Shown one piece after another: positions 1-5,733 of a stretch of DNA of 5,733 bases. Position numbers and translations under genes: made by a program. The stretch's first letter is position 1. Every line of letters starts with the position of its first letter. Source of the stretch: Salaquimonas sp. (GTDB lineage Bacteria; Pseudomonadota; Alphaproteobacteria; Rhizobiales; Rhizobiaceae); NCBI GenBank assembly GCA_024639745.1, contig JAHEHW010000138.1:1-5733 (forward strand). Direction: 5' to 3'. The notes under the pieces are model-generated. The model was not told where the DNA came from, searched no databases, and worked only from the letters and a program-made list of their open reading frames with translations.

Positions 1-1
1 T

Positions 2-1045
2 TACCCGGATGAATTGTTGTGGCGGCCTAATCTCGTATTCCTGCTATTTTTCGGTGGCCTGATCCCGATGCTCATTCCTGCTGCACCATTCAAGCGGGAA
101 AATATCATCTTTATGCTGGGAATTTTTCCGATCGCCGCCTTTATCCTACTTTCCGGCGGAAACTTGGATTACAACGGCTTTCTGCTGCCGGAGAGCCTCG
201 TCGGACCATCGACCGGAAAATTCTGGATCGATTTTGCCGTGTTGACGGCGATCGTCTGCGCAATCGTATATTTCACGGTCAAGAGCATGGAGGGGGATAC
301 AAGCCGGCCCATTCTGCTAACGCTCTTTGGCATGGTCGCGCTCGGTGCTGCACTGTTCGTCATGTCCGTCGATTTTGGGCTTGAATATGTGGAAACCGAA
401 GTCTGGGGTGGCTTCATGATGACGCTGGTCATCGCCGTTACGGGTATTGTTGCTTCCCTACCAATCGGCATTGTACTGGCCCTTGGCCGGCGATCAAAAA
501 TGCCGATCGTGAAAATGGTGTGCATCATCTTTATCGAGTTCTGGCGTGGCGTGCCCCTGATCACCGTTCTTTTCATGTCATCGGTTCTTCTGCCGCTTTT
601 CCTGCCGGACGGAGTAAGCTTCGATAAGCTTCTAAGGGCGTTGATTGGTGTCGCGCTGTTCTCGTCTGCCTACATGGCGGAGGTGGTACGCGGGGGTCTA
701 CAGGCCATACCCAAGGGTCAATATGAGGGTGCCTCGGCTCTCGGGCTTGGATACTCGCAATCGATGCGGCTGATCATTCTGCCTCAGGCGCTGAAGATCG
801 TGATCCCGGGCATCGTCAATACCTTCATCGGCCTGTTCAAGGATACGACGCTGGTCTCGATCATTGGTCTCCTCGACTTCCTGGGCATGATCAATTTGAG
901 CCACTCGGACTCGGATTGGGCGACGCCGGTGCAGGCGATCACAAGTTATATCTTCTGTGCGTTCGTTTTCTTCCTTTTCTGCTACGGAATGGCGAGATAC
1001 TCGAACTACATGGAAGACCGGCTCAATACCGGCCATCGATCGTGA
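2..1045 (+). CDS. aapM: General L-amino-acid ABC transporter permease AapM, 5' partial
   Basis: This is an inner-membrane permease of the polar amino-acid uptake family (HisM/GlnP type, BPD_transp_1). It would pair with AapQ and the ATPase AapP to import L-amino acids. The frame is open to the window edge (first full codon at 2), so the start is missing. A TTG at 14 sits inside the conserved stretch and is not a credible start. About 347 codons are visible; from memory the family runs near 385, so roughly 40 residues are missing. With the first visible residue as 1, hydrophobic segments lie near 11-25, 34-52, 74-93, 104-121, 136-162, 169-201, 210-231, 264-291 and 313-333. The long N-terminal membrane part before the permease domain (from about 130) is typical of AapM/AapQ. 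The EAA loop that contacts the ATPase is at about 226-263 (core [16 protein letters not shown]; the usual EAA reads EGA). aapP follows 51 bases downstream. Family assignment is firm; the exact substrate range is inferred from the Aap family. Confidence 0.93.
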   Translation, partial: YPDELLWRPNLVFLLFFGGLIPMLIPAAPFKRENIIFMLGIFPIAAFILLSGGNLDYNGFLLPESLVGPSTGKFWIDFAVLTAIVCAIVYFTVKSMEGDTSRPILLTLFGMVALGAALFVMSVDFGLEYVETEVWGGFMMTLVIAVTGIVASLPIGIVLALGRRSKMPIVKMVCIIFIEFWRGVPLITVLFMSSVLLPLFLPDGVSFDKLLRALIGVALFSSAYMAEVVRGGLQAIPKGQYEGASALGLGYSQSMRLIILPQALKIVIPGIVNTFIGLFKDTTLVSIIGLLDFLGMINLSHSDSDWATPVQAITSYIFCAFVFFLFCYGMARYSNYMEDRLNTGHRS

Positions 1046-1096
1046 TCGGGCAGTATACATAGTTTCAACGGGAAACCGAAAAAGGGCTGATGCCAA

Positions 1097-2314
1097 ATGG
1101 CTAAAACGACGACAAAGAAAACTTCATCCACGGCAGCGACGGGCAAGCGTCCTCCGAAAATAGCAAAACCGAAAACGCCCGACGATCTGAAGCGGATATC
1201 GGGCGTTGGTCCTAAGCTTGAAGGCACGCTGAACGAGCTCGGTATCTACCGTTATTCGCAGGTCGCAAAATGGACCAAACCCGAGATTGACTGGATGGAC
1301 GAGCGCCTGAAATTCAAAGGGCGCATCGAGCGCGACGACTGGGTTGGACAATGCAAGGCATTCGCCGCTGAAAAGCCATCCTCGCTGACATCCAAACCGA
1401 AAGCAGGGGCTCCGGCCAAACCAAAAGCTGCCAAACCGAAAGCGAGCACGGCAAAGAACGGTGCCGCGAAAACTGTACCTGCTTCGAAAGCTGCTTCTGC
1501 CATGCCCGCCGCGGCATCAGGTTCAGCCTCAGGCAAGGTATCGGCTAAGGTGAAACGATCGAAAATGCATATTTCCGAAACGGATGTCGCCGTCGACATT
1601 ATTGGCATGCATAAATGGTACGGTGATTTCCATGTTCTTCGCGATATCAACCTTCGCGTGATGCGCGGCGAGCGTATTGTTATCGCTGGGCCGTCTGGCT
1701 CCGGTAAATCAACCATGATCCGCTGCATCAACCGGTTGGAAGAGCATCAGAAGGGTAAGATCATCGTTGATGGCATCGAGCTCACGAACGATTTGAAAAA
1801 GATCGACGAAGTGCGCCGCGAAGTAGGGATGGTCTTTCAGCACTTCAATCTCTTTCCGCATCTCACCATTCTCGAGAATTGTACCTTGGCTCCGATTTGG
1901 GTTCGGAAAATTCCGAAAAAAGAAGCCGAGGAAATCGCTATGCATTTCCTCACCAAGGTCAAAATTCCCGAACAGGCAAGCAAATATCCGGGACAGCTTT
2001 CAGGTGGCCAGCAGCAACGTGTCGCCATTGCGCGTTCGCTTTGTATGAATCCTCGCATCATGCTGTTTGACGAACCCACTTCTGCGCTTGACCCTGAAAT
2101 GATCAAGGAAGTTCTTGAAACCATGGTCGAACTCGCCGAGGAAGGCATGACCATGCTTTGCGTGACCCACGAAATGGGCTTTGCGCGGCAGGTTGCAAAC
2201 CGCGTGATCTTCATGGACGAAGGACAGATTGTCGAACAAAACCGTCCGGACGAGTTCTTCGACAATCCGCAACATGAGCGGACGAAGCTGTTCCTCAGCC
2301 AGATCCTCCACTAG
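1097..2314 (+). CDS. aapP: AapP amino-acid ABC transporter ATPase with N-terminal helix-hairpin-helix extension
   Basis: This is the cytoplasmic ATPase that powers the Aap importer. Residues about 160-405 form a complete polar amino-acid ABC ATPase: Walker [10 protein letters not shown] (198-206), Q-loop Q248, signature LSGGQQQR (301-308), Walker B IMLFDEP (321-327, catalytic E326), D-loop SALD (329-332) and H-loop H358. The C-terminus KLFLSQILH is typical of AapP. The protein is 405 residues against about 250-260 for the family. The extra N-terminus holds a helix-hairpin-helix-like module at about 29-90 ([15 protein letters not shown], later [11 protein letters not shown]) resembling the C-terminal extensions of rhizobial NuoE and ribosomal protein L21. 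A Lys/Ala/Pro linker follows at about 93-156. The start at 1097 has AAAGGG at 1081-1086, ten bases ahead. The frame runs unbroken, with no frameshift needed. An internal ATG at 1565 (Met157) would give a normal-length AapP. The ATPase call is very secure; the role of the extension is unknown. Confidence 0.95.
   Translation: MAKTTTKKTSSTAATGKRPPKIAKPKTPDDLKRISGVGPKLEGTLNELGIYRYSQVAKWTKPEIDWMDERLKFKGRIERDDWVGQCKAFAAEKPSSLTSKPKAGAPAKPKAAKPKASTAKNGAAKTVPASKAASAMPAAASGSASGKVSAKVKRSKMHISETDVAVDIIGMHKWYGDFHVLRDINLRVMRGERIVIAGPSGSGKSTMIRCINRLEEHQKGKIIVDGIELTNDLKKIDEVRREVGMVFQHFNLFPHLTILENCTLAPIWVRKIPKKEAEEIAMHFLTKVKIPEQASKYPGQLSGGQQQRVAIARSLCMNPRIMLFDEPTSALDPEMIKEVLETMVELAEEGMTMLCVTHEMGFARQVANRVIFMDEGQIVEQNRPDEFFDNPQHERTKLFLSQILH
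1392..1443 (+). repeat. Three copies of a 13-bp unit in the AapP linker
   Basis: CCAAACCGAAAGC occurs exactly at 1392-1404 and 1431-1443, and with one mismatch (CCAAACCAAAAGC) at 1416-1428. The copies lie 24 and 15 bases apart, both multiples of three, and each encodes (S/A)KPKA. They sit in the basic linker between the helix-hairpin-helix module and the ATPase. Near-identity at DNA level suggests that the linker grew by local duplication, although biased codon choice for K-P-K-A could contribute. Confidence 0.75.
1547..1567 (+). promoter_or_regulatory. Possible internal ribosome binding site and start for short AapP
   Basis: AAGGTGA at 1547-1553 precedes an in-frame ATG at 1565 by 11 bases. 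Initiation here would give a 249-residue AapP beginning [11 protein letters not shown], close in length and alignment to ordinary AapP proteins. The spacing is a little long and the match to the anti-Shine-Dalgarno sequence is partial. It may therefore be a second start, a relic of the ancestral start, or chance. Confidence 0.4.
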
Positions 2315-2353
2315 TCGGGTTTGCGTCGAAAACAGAGCTTTTAAAAATGAAAG

Positions 2354-2379
2354 GGCGGCCGAAAATGGCCGCCTTTTTT
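2354..2379 (+). terminator. Rho-independent terminator after aapP, probably bidirectional
   Basis: A perfect 7-bp G+C stem, GGCGGCC (2354-2360) and GGCCGCC (2367-2373), encloses the loop GAAAAT and is followed by six T residues (2374-2379). A-rich bases before the stem can pair with the T run. It lies 40 bases past the aapP stop. On the minus strand the same stem is followed by CTTTCATTTTT, so it can probably also end the converging monooxygenase transcript, whose stop is at 2417-2419. Confidence 0.93.
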
Positions 2380-2416
2380 ATCCGCCTTTGAACATCTGAT
2401 CAAAACGGTATTGCGT

Positions 2417-3637
2417 TCATCCGCTTTTGGTCTCGTTAGTGTCGGCAAACTGTCCTTCTGGCTTCCAGCCATATATCCAGGCCTGCCGGTTCAAGAGTTG
2501 ACTGCCGGGTATCAAACGCATTCCGATGTTCCGGACCGCGCTGAATGGCCAGCCCATGTGATAGAGTTGGCCATTGGTTTCGGCGAGTTTTGCTACCTTT
2601 GCTACGCGTTTTCGGCGCCTGGCAACGAATGATTTGAAAGCGGATGTCGGATCGCTGTCGGGCTTGAGCAAAAGTCCCAATTCGAATGCATCTTCAATCG
2701 CCATCGCGGCACCCTGGGCTGCATAGGGCAACATCGCATGAGCCGCATCTCCGATGAGAACACACGGCCCCTCATTCCAGTGACGAAGCTTGCCGGCAGT
2801 AAGCAGCGGCCAGGTAGACCAGTTTTCGACCTGTTCAAAACACATCCGCAAACGCTTGTGCCACCAACCGGTTGCGCGGCGCAGCGGAGATGGATCGATA
2901 TTTTTATTCGGTATGAGCGTTTTTTCCCGACTTCGGATCGCGATCAGCACATTGACGGTACGGCCAGCCCGCACGCTGTAGAAAATTCCGTGCGAACCAC
3001 GTCCGAGTATCAGACTCGTAGCATCCGGATTGAATGCAGGGTCCAGTTTTTCAACAGGTATCAGACCTCGCCAGGCTTCAAATCCAGAGTGCACTGGGCT
3101 TGCCGCGTCAAACAAATCGTTCCGGTAACGGGAGTGAACGCCGTCTGCGGCTATGAAACAAAAGCCCTTTCTCGTAATAAGTCCGTTACTGGATTGAACC
3201 AGAACGCTGATGCCGTTCGCATGCTCGGTCACATCGGTGACTTCGGTGTCCATATGCAGCGCAATGTCGGCGGCCATTTCGCATGCGGAGGCAAGTATGG
3301 AATGAAGGTCACCGCGGTGAATGGTGAGATAAGGCAGTCCGAACCTTTCGATTGCCTTCGCGCCAAGCGGGATCGTTTGAATTTTTCGTGCACGATAGGC
3401 GTCATAGACAATGATTCCGACCGGAGCCGTTGCCACACGTCGCAATTCACGCCCCAGTCCGAGCGCATCAAGAATGAAGAGGGCATTCGGAGAGAGCTGA
3501 ATACCGGCGCCCACCGGGTCGAAACGTGGCGCTTTCTCAAACACGTCAACGCGGAAACCATTACGCGCAAGGCACAAAGCCGCTGTCAATCCGGCTATCC
3601 CGCCGCCGGATACGATAATACTTCTGCTTTTGCTCAC
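2417..3637 (-). CDS. Class A FAD-dependent monooxygenase (aromatic hydroxylase-like)
   Basis: This is a 406-residue flavoprotein monooxygenase of the salicylate hydroxylase / UbiH / p-hydroxybenzoate hydroxylase fold. Such enzymes use NAD(P)H and O2 to hydroxylate a substrate, usually aromatic. Near the N-terminus is the FAD-binding GGGIAGL loop (11-17), with the acidic strand end at DVFEKA (31-36) and R108-G109-D110 (HRGDL) in the expected place. The DG motif is ADGVHSR (164-170). The GD motif is GDAAHAMLPYAAQGAAMAIE (296-315), which binds FAD. Length is normal. The start is GTG at 3637-3635. It is fixed because the in-frame TAA of the upstream gene directly precedes it and the first FAD strand begins by residue 7. 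No good Shine-Dalgarno sequence is visible (only GAAGA upstream), so translation probably depends on coupling to the zinc-protein gene. The substrate cannot be read from the sequence; the call stops at family level. Confidence 0.93.
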   Translation of the reverse strand: MSKSRSIIVSGGGIAGLTAALCLARNGFRVDVFEKAPRFDPVGAGIQLSPNALFILDALGLGRELRRVATAPVGIIVYDAYRARKIQTIPLGAKAIERFGLPYLTIHRGDLHSILASACEMAADIALHMDTEVTDVTEHANGISVLVQSSNGLITRKGFCFIAADGVHSRYRNDLFDAASPVHSGFEAWRGLIPVEKLDPAFNPDATSLILGRGSHGIFYSVRAGRTVNVLIAIRSREKTLIPNKNIDPSPLRRATGWWHKRLRMCFEQVENWSTWPLLTAGKLRHWNEGPCVLIGDAAHAMLPYAAQGAAMAIEDAFELGLLLKPDSDPTSAFKSFVARRRKRVAKVAKLAETNGQLYHMGWPFSAVRNIGMRLIPGSQLLNRQAWIYGWKPEGQFADTNETKSG

Positions 3638-3880
3638 TTAGTGATCGTCTTCGGCCAGACAGCCTTCCGGTTCGCTCTCCATTGCGCCGAGCTTGCTGTC
3701 ACGGGTATACAATGTCGAGCAATAAGGGCAGATTATCTGCTCATCGTCCCCCATGTCGAGAAACACGTGCGGATGATCCAGCGGGTCGCTGGCACCACGG
3801 CACATGAATTCCTTTATCCCGATCTTGATTTCCTTCACCCCGAGATCGTTCTTGAAATGCGGAATGCTGCTGGAGGCCAT
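3638..3880 (-). CDS. Short CHCC zinc-finger protein (NDUFS6-like)
   Basis: An 80-residue protein of the zf-CHCC family (PF10276), the family that includes the mitochondrial complex I accessory subunit NDUFS6. Probable zinc ligands are C27, H36 (in LDHPHVF), C51 and C54 (CPYC). The C-terminus is acidic (EPEGCLAEDDH). The frame extends upstream to an ATG at 4000, but the start at 3880 is preferred: it gives the usual family length, has AAAGGT at 3895-3890 about ten bases ahead, and keeps the gene clear of the divergent hydrolase. The added 40 residues of the longer reading are basic and look untranslated. Its TAA is immediately followed by the GTG of the monooxygenase in the same frame, so the two form an operon. 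In alphaproteobacteria such proteins are thought to serve complex I; this is family knowledge, not shown here. Confidence 0.92.
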   Translation of the reverse strand: MASSSIPHFKNDLGVKEIKIGIKEFMCRGASDPLDHPHVFLDMGDDEQIICPYCSTLYTRDSKLGAMESEPEGCLAEDDH

Positions 3881-3889
3881 GAAACGAAT

Positions 3890-3895
3890 ACCTTT
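3890..3895 (-). promoter_or_regulatory. Ribosome binding site that sets the zinc-protein start
   Basis: Read on the minus strand, AAAGGT at 3895-3890 lies nine to ten bases before the ATG at 3880-3878. It supports the 80-residue form over the longer reading that begins at 4000. Confidence 0.7.
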
Positions 3896-3917
3896 GCCTT
3901 GTCTCGGTTCTTTGCCC

Positions 3918-3945
3918 GTTTTAAAAGACTGTGTCACTGTTTCAA
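3918..3945 (-). promoter_or_regulatory. Candidate promoter for the zinc-protein/monooxygenase operon
   Basis: On the minus strand, TTGAAA (3945-3940) is followed after 16 bases by TAAAAC (3923-3918), about 40 bases before the zinc-protein start. The palindrome TTTTAAAA (3919-3926) lies at the -10 position and could also serve a plus-strand promoter (TTGTCT at 3899-3904, 16 bases, TTAAAA at 3921-3926). Both are moderate matches read by eye only. Confidence 0.35.
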
Positions 3946-3955
3946 GTGTTTTGTC

Positions 3956-3980
3956 GCCGCGAGCCGTTTCGGTTCGCGGC
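3956..3980. repeat. Inverted repeat (10-bp arms) between the divergent genes
   Basis: GCCGCGAGCC (3956-3965) and GGTTCGCGGC (3971-3980) are complementary apart from one G-T pair, around the 5-base loop GTTTC. It lies 22 bases before the hydrolase start. No T run follows on either strand, so it is not an ordinary terminator. It could be an operator or an mRNA leader hairpin placed just before the hydrolase ribosome binding site. Confidence 0.6.
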
Positions 3981-3990
3981 ATTTGAGTAT

Positions 3991-3995
3991 GGAAG
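3991..3995 (+). promoter_or_regulatory. Ribosome binding site that sets the hydrolase start
   Basis: GGAAG lies seven bases before the ATG at 4003. It favours this start over the upstream in-frame GTG at 3931, which would place coding sequence across the hairpin at 3956-3980 and the likely promoters. Confidence 0.65.
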
Positions 3996-4002
3996 TCCAA
4001 GC

Positions 4003-4749
4003 ATGCCGGTTTGCCATCTTGAAAACGTCGATCTTGCCTATGTGGATGAGGGCGAGGGACCGACGATACTGTTGATCCACGGATTTGCGTCGAGCAAAGA
4101 AGCCAACTGGCTGAATACGGGTTGGGTGGATTTTCTGGTTGAAGCCGGTTTTCGCGTCGTTGCCTATGATAATCGTGGCCACGGGCAAAGCACGAAGTTC
4201 CACGAGGCCGAGGCTTATTCGCTGGATTTGATGGCAGGCGATGCGCTCGGACTGATCGACGCGCTAGATCTCGATCGGCCGCATGTGATGGGCTATTCCA
4301 TGGGCGCGCGAATATCTGCGCTTCTCAGCCAGCGTCATGGTGAGCAATTCGAGAAAGTCGTGCTTGCAGGAAACGGCTATTCAATGATCGAGGGAACCGG
4401 CGACTGGACGCCGGTAAGAGAGGCGCTCCTGGCTCCCTCGCTGGCCAATGTGACCGATTTGCGGGGCAGGGCATTCCGGAAATTCGCAGACCAAACCAAG
4501 AGCGATCTCATCGCTCTTGCCGAATGCGTTACAGCCGTGAGGCAGTTATTCGCCCGTGAAGACTTTGCCCGGGTCAACAACGAAACCCTTGTCGCCATCG
4601 GTACGGAGGACGATATCGCCGGCTCCGGTGAAAAACTTACCGAGTTGATCCCGAATGCCCGCTATTTGCCGATTTCCGGGCGGGATCACATGCGAGCGGT
4701 TGGTGACCCGGTCTACAAGAAAGGCGTGCTCGAATTCCTGAAATCCTAA
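4003..4749 (+). CDS. Alpha/beta-fold hydrolase
   Basis: A 248-residue serine hydrolase of the alpha/beta fold (Abhydrolase_1 type), probably cytoplasmic since no signal peptide is visible. Numbering from the ATG at 4003: the oxyanion-hole motif is HGFAS (26-30), the conserved DNRGHGQS follows (56-63), the nucleophile elbow is GYSMG (97-101, Ser99), the likely acid is D203 or D204 in GTEDDIAG, and the catalytic histidine is H229 in GRDHM. All triad positions are present, so the enzyme should be active, probably as an esterase, lipase-like or C-C bond hydrolase. The substrate is unknown. The frame extends to a GTG at 3931, but the ATG at 4003 has a better ribosome binding site and begins directly at the first core strand. 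It is divergent from the zinc-protein operon, with 122 bases between starts, and is followed by cysE after 129 bases. Confidence 0.92.
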   Translation: MPVCHLENVDLAYVDEGEGPTILLIHGFASSKEANWLNTGWVDFLVEAGFRVVAYDNRGHGQSTKFHEAEAYSLDLMAGDALGLIDALDLDRPHVMGYSMGARISALLSQRHGEQFEKVVLAGNGYSMIEGTGDWTPVREALLAPSLANVTDLRGRAFRKFADQTKSDLIALAECVTAVRQLFAREDFARVNNETLVAIGTEDDIAGSGEKLTELIPNARYLPISGRDHMRAVGDPVYKKGVLEFLKS

Positions 4750-4767
4750 GGGGAAACTTACCCTTCA

Positions 4768-4785
4768 GCCGGGTTGAAACCTGGC
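4768..4785 (+). other. Small hairpin after the hydrolase gene
   Basis: GCCGGGT (4768-4774) and ACCTGGC (4779-4785) form a 7-bp stem with one G-T pair and the loop TGAA, 19 bases past the hydrolase stop. A purine-rich stretch follows rather than T residues, so it is not a standard intrinsic terminator. It may stabilise the 3' end of the hydrolase mRNA or be a weak or Rho-assisted stop. Confidence 0.4.
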
Positions 4786-4802
4786 AAGAAAAGAATTGAA
4801 TT

Positions 4803-4837
4803 CCATTTATGGTATCAAATGGTAGGGTCGCCTATAT
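4803..4837 (+). promoter_or_regulatory. Candidate cysE promoter with overlapping repeats
   Basis: CTATAT at 4832-4837 matches the rhizobial -10 consensus, 41 bases before the cysE start. No good -35 box lies at normal distance; TTGAAT at 4796-4801 is too far (30 bases). In the -35 region there are two overlapping repeats: the inverted repeat CCATTT (4803-4808) / AAATGG (4817-4822), and the direct repeat ATGGTA at 4809-4814 and 4819-4824, 10 bases (one helical turn) apart. This arrangement fits an operator for an activator or repressor, but no regulator can be named. Confidence 0.4.
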
Positions 4838-4866
4838 GAAAAGCTCAACGCCGATGGCCGCTTTAT

Positions 4867-4872
4867 AAGGAG
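4867..4872 (+). promoter_or_regulatory. Strong ribosome binding site of cysE
   Basis: AAGGAG is a consensus Shine-Dalgarno sequence six bases before the ATG at 4879. It fixes the start and is the best such site in the window. Confidence 0.85.
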
Positions 4873-4878
4873 TGTGCG

Positions 4879-5703
4879 ATGACCGAAACAGCACGAAAAT
4901 CAGCGAATAAAATCCTCGAATCCCTCGATCCGGTTTGGCGTGCGGTTTGCAAAGAGGCCGAGGCGATTGTGCAGGCCGAGCCAATGCTTTCGACCTTCAT
5001 TTACGCGACAATCCTCAATCAAAACGGTCTAGAAGAAGCGGTCATCCACCGCATTTCGGAGCGATTGCACAATCGCGAAGTTCAGGCGGACCTGATCCGC
5101 AGCTCTTTCGTCGATATGATGGATGCCGATGCTGAATGGCCTGAGATCCTCAGGTCGGATATCGCTGCGGTTTACGATAGGGACCCAGCCTGCGAAAGAC
5201 TGATCGAACCAATTCTGTATTTCAAAGGGTTTCATGCGATTCAGACCCACCGGTTGGCGCATTGGAATTGGAAGAACGGGCATAAGGACTTAGCGCTATA
5301 TCTGCAGAGTCGCTCTTCCCAGGTGTTTCAGACGGATATCAATCCGCAGGCGAAAATCGGTCGCGGATTGTTCATGGACCACGCAACAGGTGTCGTCATT
5401 GGTGCGACGGCGGCTATCGGCAATGATGTTTCTCTGCTGCACGGCGTCACACTCGGCGGTACCGGCAAGGAAGGCGGCGATCGCCATCCAAAAATCGGCA
5501 ATGGCGTTCTGATCGGAGCCGGAGCGACGGTACTCGGGAATATTATGATAGGCGACTGCACCCGGGTCGCAGCCGGTTCCATGGTCATCAAGAATGTCGA
5601 CCGTAACGTCACAGTTGCCGGAGTGCCAGCTCGCGTCGTTGGTGTGGCCGGCTGCTCCGATCCTTCCCGGAGCATGGATCAGATCCTCGCCGATAACGGC
5701 TGA
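4879..5703 (+). CDS. cysE: Serine O-acetyltransferase CysE
   Basis: Transfers acetyl from acetyl-CoA to L-serine, giving O-acetylserine for cysteine synthesis in the cytoplasm. The 274-residue protein has the helical N-terminal SATase domain (about 15-120; DPVWRAVCKEAEAIV, then YFKGFHAIQTHRLAHW at 114-129). The left-handed beta-helix of hexapeptide repeats follows (about 150-255; IGRGLFMDHATGVVIGATAA, IGAGATVLGNIMIGD). By comparison with E. coli CysE (Asp92, Asp157, His158, His193), the matching residues are D102, D167, H168 and H203, all present. The TLGGTGKEGGDRHPKIG loop (191-207) is intact. The chain ends SMDQILADNG; the E. coli tail continues further to the terminal Gly-Ile that docks into CysK, and that end is absent here. 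The gene has its own likely promoter. What follows it lies outside the window. Identity is very secure. Confidence 0.97.
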   Translation: MTETARKSANKILESLDPVWRAVCKEAEAIVQAEPMLSTFIYATILNQNGLEEAVIHRISERLHNREVQADLIRSSFVDMMDADAEWPEILRSDIAAVYDRDPACERLIEPILYFKGFHAIQTHRLAHWNWKNGHKDLALYLQSRSSQVFQTDINPQAKIGRGLFMDHATGVVIGATAAIGNDVSLLHGVTLGGTGKEGGDRHPKIGNGVLIGAGATVLGNIMIGDCTRVAAGSMVIKNVDRNVTVAGVPARVVGVAGCSDPSRSMDQILADNG

Positions 5704-5733
5704 ATCCTCCTTATTCCGATTGATTCCAGGCCG

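Noticed and set aside
14..16. TTG at 14 as the start of aapM
   Set aside because: The frame is open to the window edge and the residues before it (YPDE) continue the conserved AapM sequence, so the gene is simply cut by the window.
1062..1076. Short inverted repeat GTTTC/GAAAC in the aapM-aapP gap
   Set aside because: The arms are only 5 bp and A/T-rich; this is expected by chance and would be a very weak hairpin.
1006..1351. Minus-strand open frames opposite the aapM-aapP junction
   Set aside because: They lie antisense to the two transporter genes, have no recognisable domain, and show no start signals.
3881..4000. A 40-residue N-terminal extension of the zinc protein starting at 4000
   Set aside because: It gives a basic, unstructured addition not expected in this short family, crosses the hairpin and likely promoter, and the ATG at 3880 has a better ribosome binding site.
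3931..4002. A GTG start at 3931 for the alpha/beta hydrolase
   Set aside because: The extra 24 residues have no counterpart in the fold and would span the inverted repeat; ATG at 4003 with GGAAG seven bases upstream is better.
2738..4075. A 445-codon open frame on the plus strand, antisense to the monooxygenase and zinc-protein genes
   Set aside because: Its translation is rich in Arg, His, Cys and Thr with no recognisable fold. It runs opposite two well-supported genes and into the hydrolase in another frame; it is a by-product of codon bias on the other strand.
4768..4785. The hairpin after the hydrolase as an intrinsic terminator
   Set aside because: It is followed by AAGAAAAGAATTG rather than a T run, so it is kept only as an undefined hairpin.

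Overview
The window looks like chromosome from an alphaproteobacterium of the order Hyphomicrobiales (Rhizobiales), most likely Brucella/Ochrobactrum or a near relative. Three things suggest this. The Aap-type amino-acid transporter proteins read almost like the rhizobial AapM/AapP. A short NDUFS6-like zinc protein is present. A helix-hairpin-helix module that I know as an extension of other rhizobial proteins (NuoE, L21) also appears. This placement rests on family recognition, not on a search.

Layout. Positions 2-1045 hold the 3' part of aapM (membrane permease; its start lies upstream of the window). aapP follows at 1097-2314 on the same strand and encodes the ATPase of the same general L-amino-acid ABC transporter. 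A strong intrinsic terminator at 2354-2379 closes this operon and probably also serves the converging gene. On the minus strand, a two-gene unit reads 3880 to 2417: an 80-residue CHCC zinc protein, then a class A FAD-dependent monooxygenase. A single in-frame stop codon is all that separates them. Divergently, an alpha/beta hydrolase runs at 4003-4749. After a 129-base gap with a probable promoter comes cysE at 4879-5703 (serine O-acetyltransferase, first committed step of cysteine synthesis). The last 30 bases show nothing recognisable.

How the genes work together. AapM and AapP belong to one importer that spans the inner membrane. CysE is stand-alone housekeeping sulfur metabolism. The zinc protein, monooxygenase and hydrolase have no demonstrated common pathway; their substrates cannot be read from the sequence.

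Most unusual feature. AapP carries about 156 extra residues in front of the normal ATPase: a helix-hairpin-helix module (residues about 29-90) and a Lys/Ala/Pro linker built partly from a repeated 13-bp unit. A second in-frame start at 1565 with a Shine-Dalgarno-like sequence could also yield a normal-length AapP. The other points worth checking are the TAA-GTG junction of the minus-strand pair, the hairpin between the divergent genes, the repeats upstream of cysE and the shortened CysE tail. I see no mobile element, CRISPR array, RNA gene or clearly undescribed multi-gene system.
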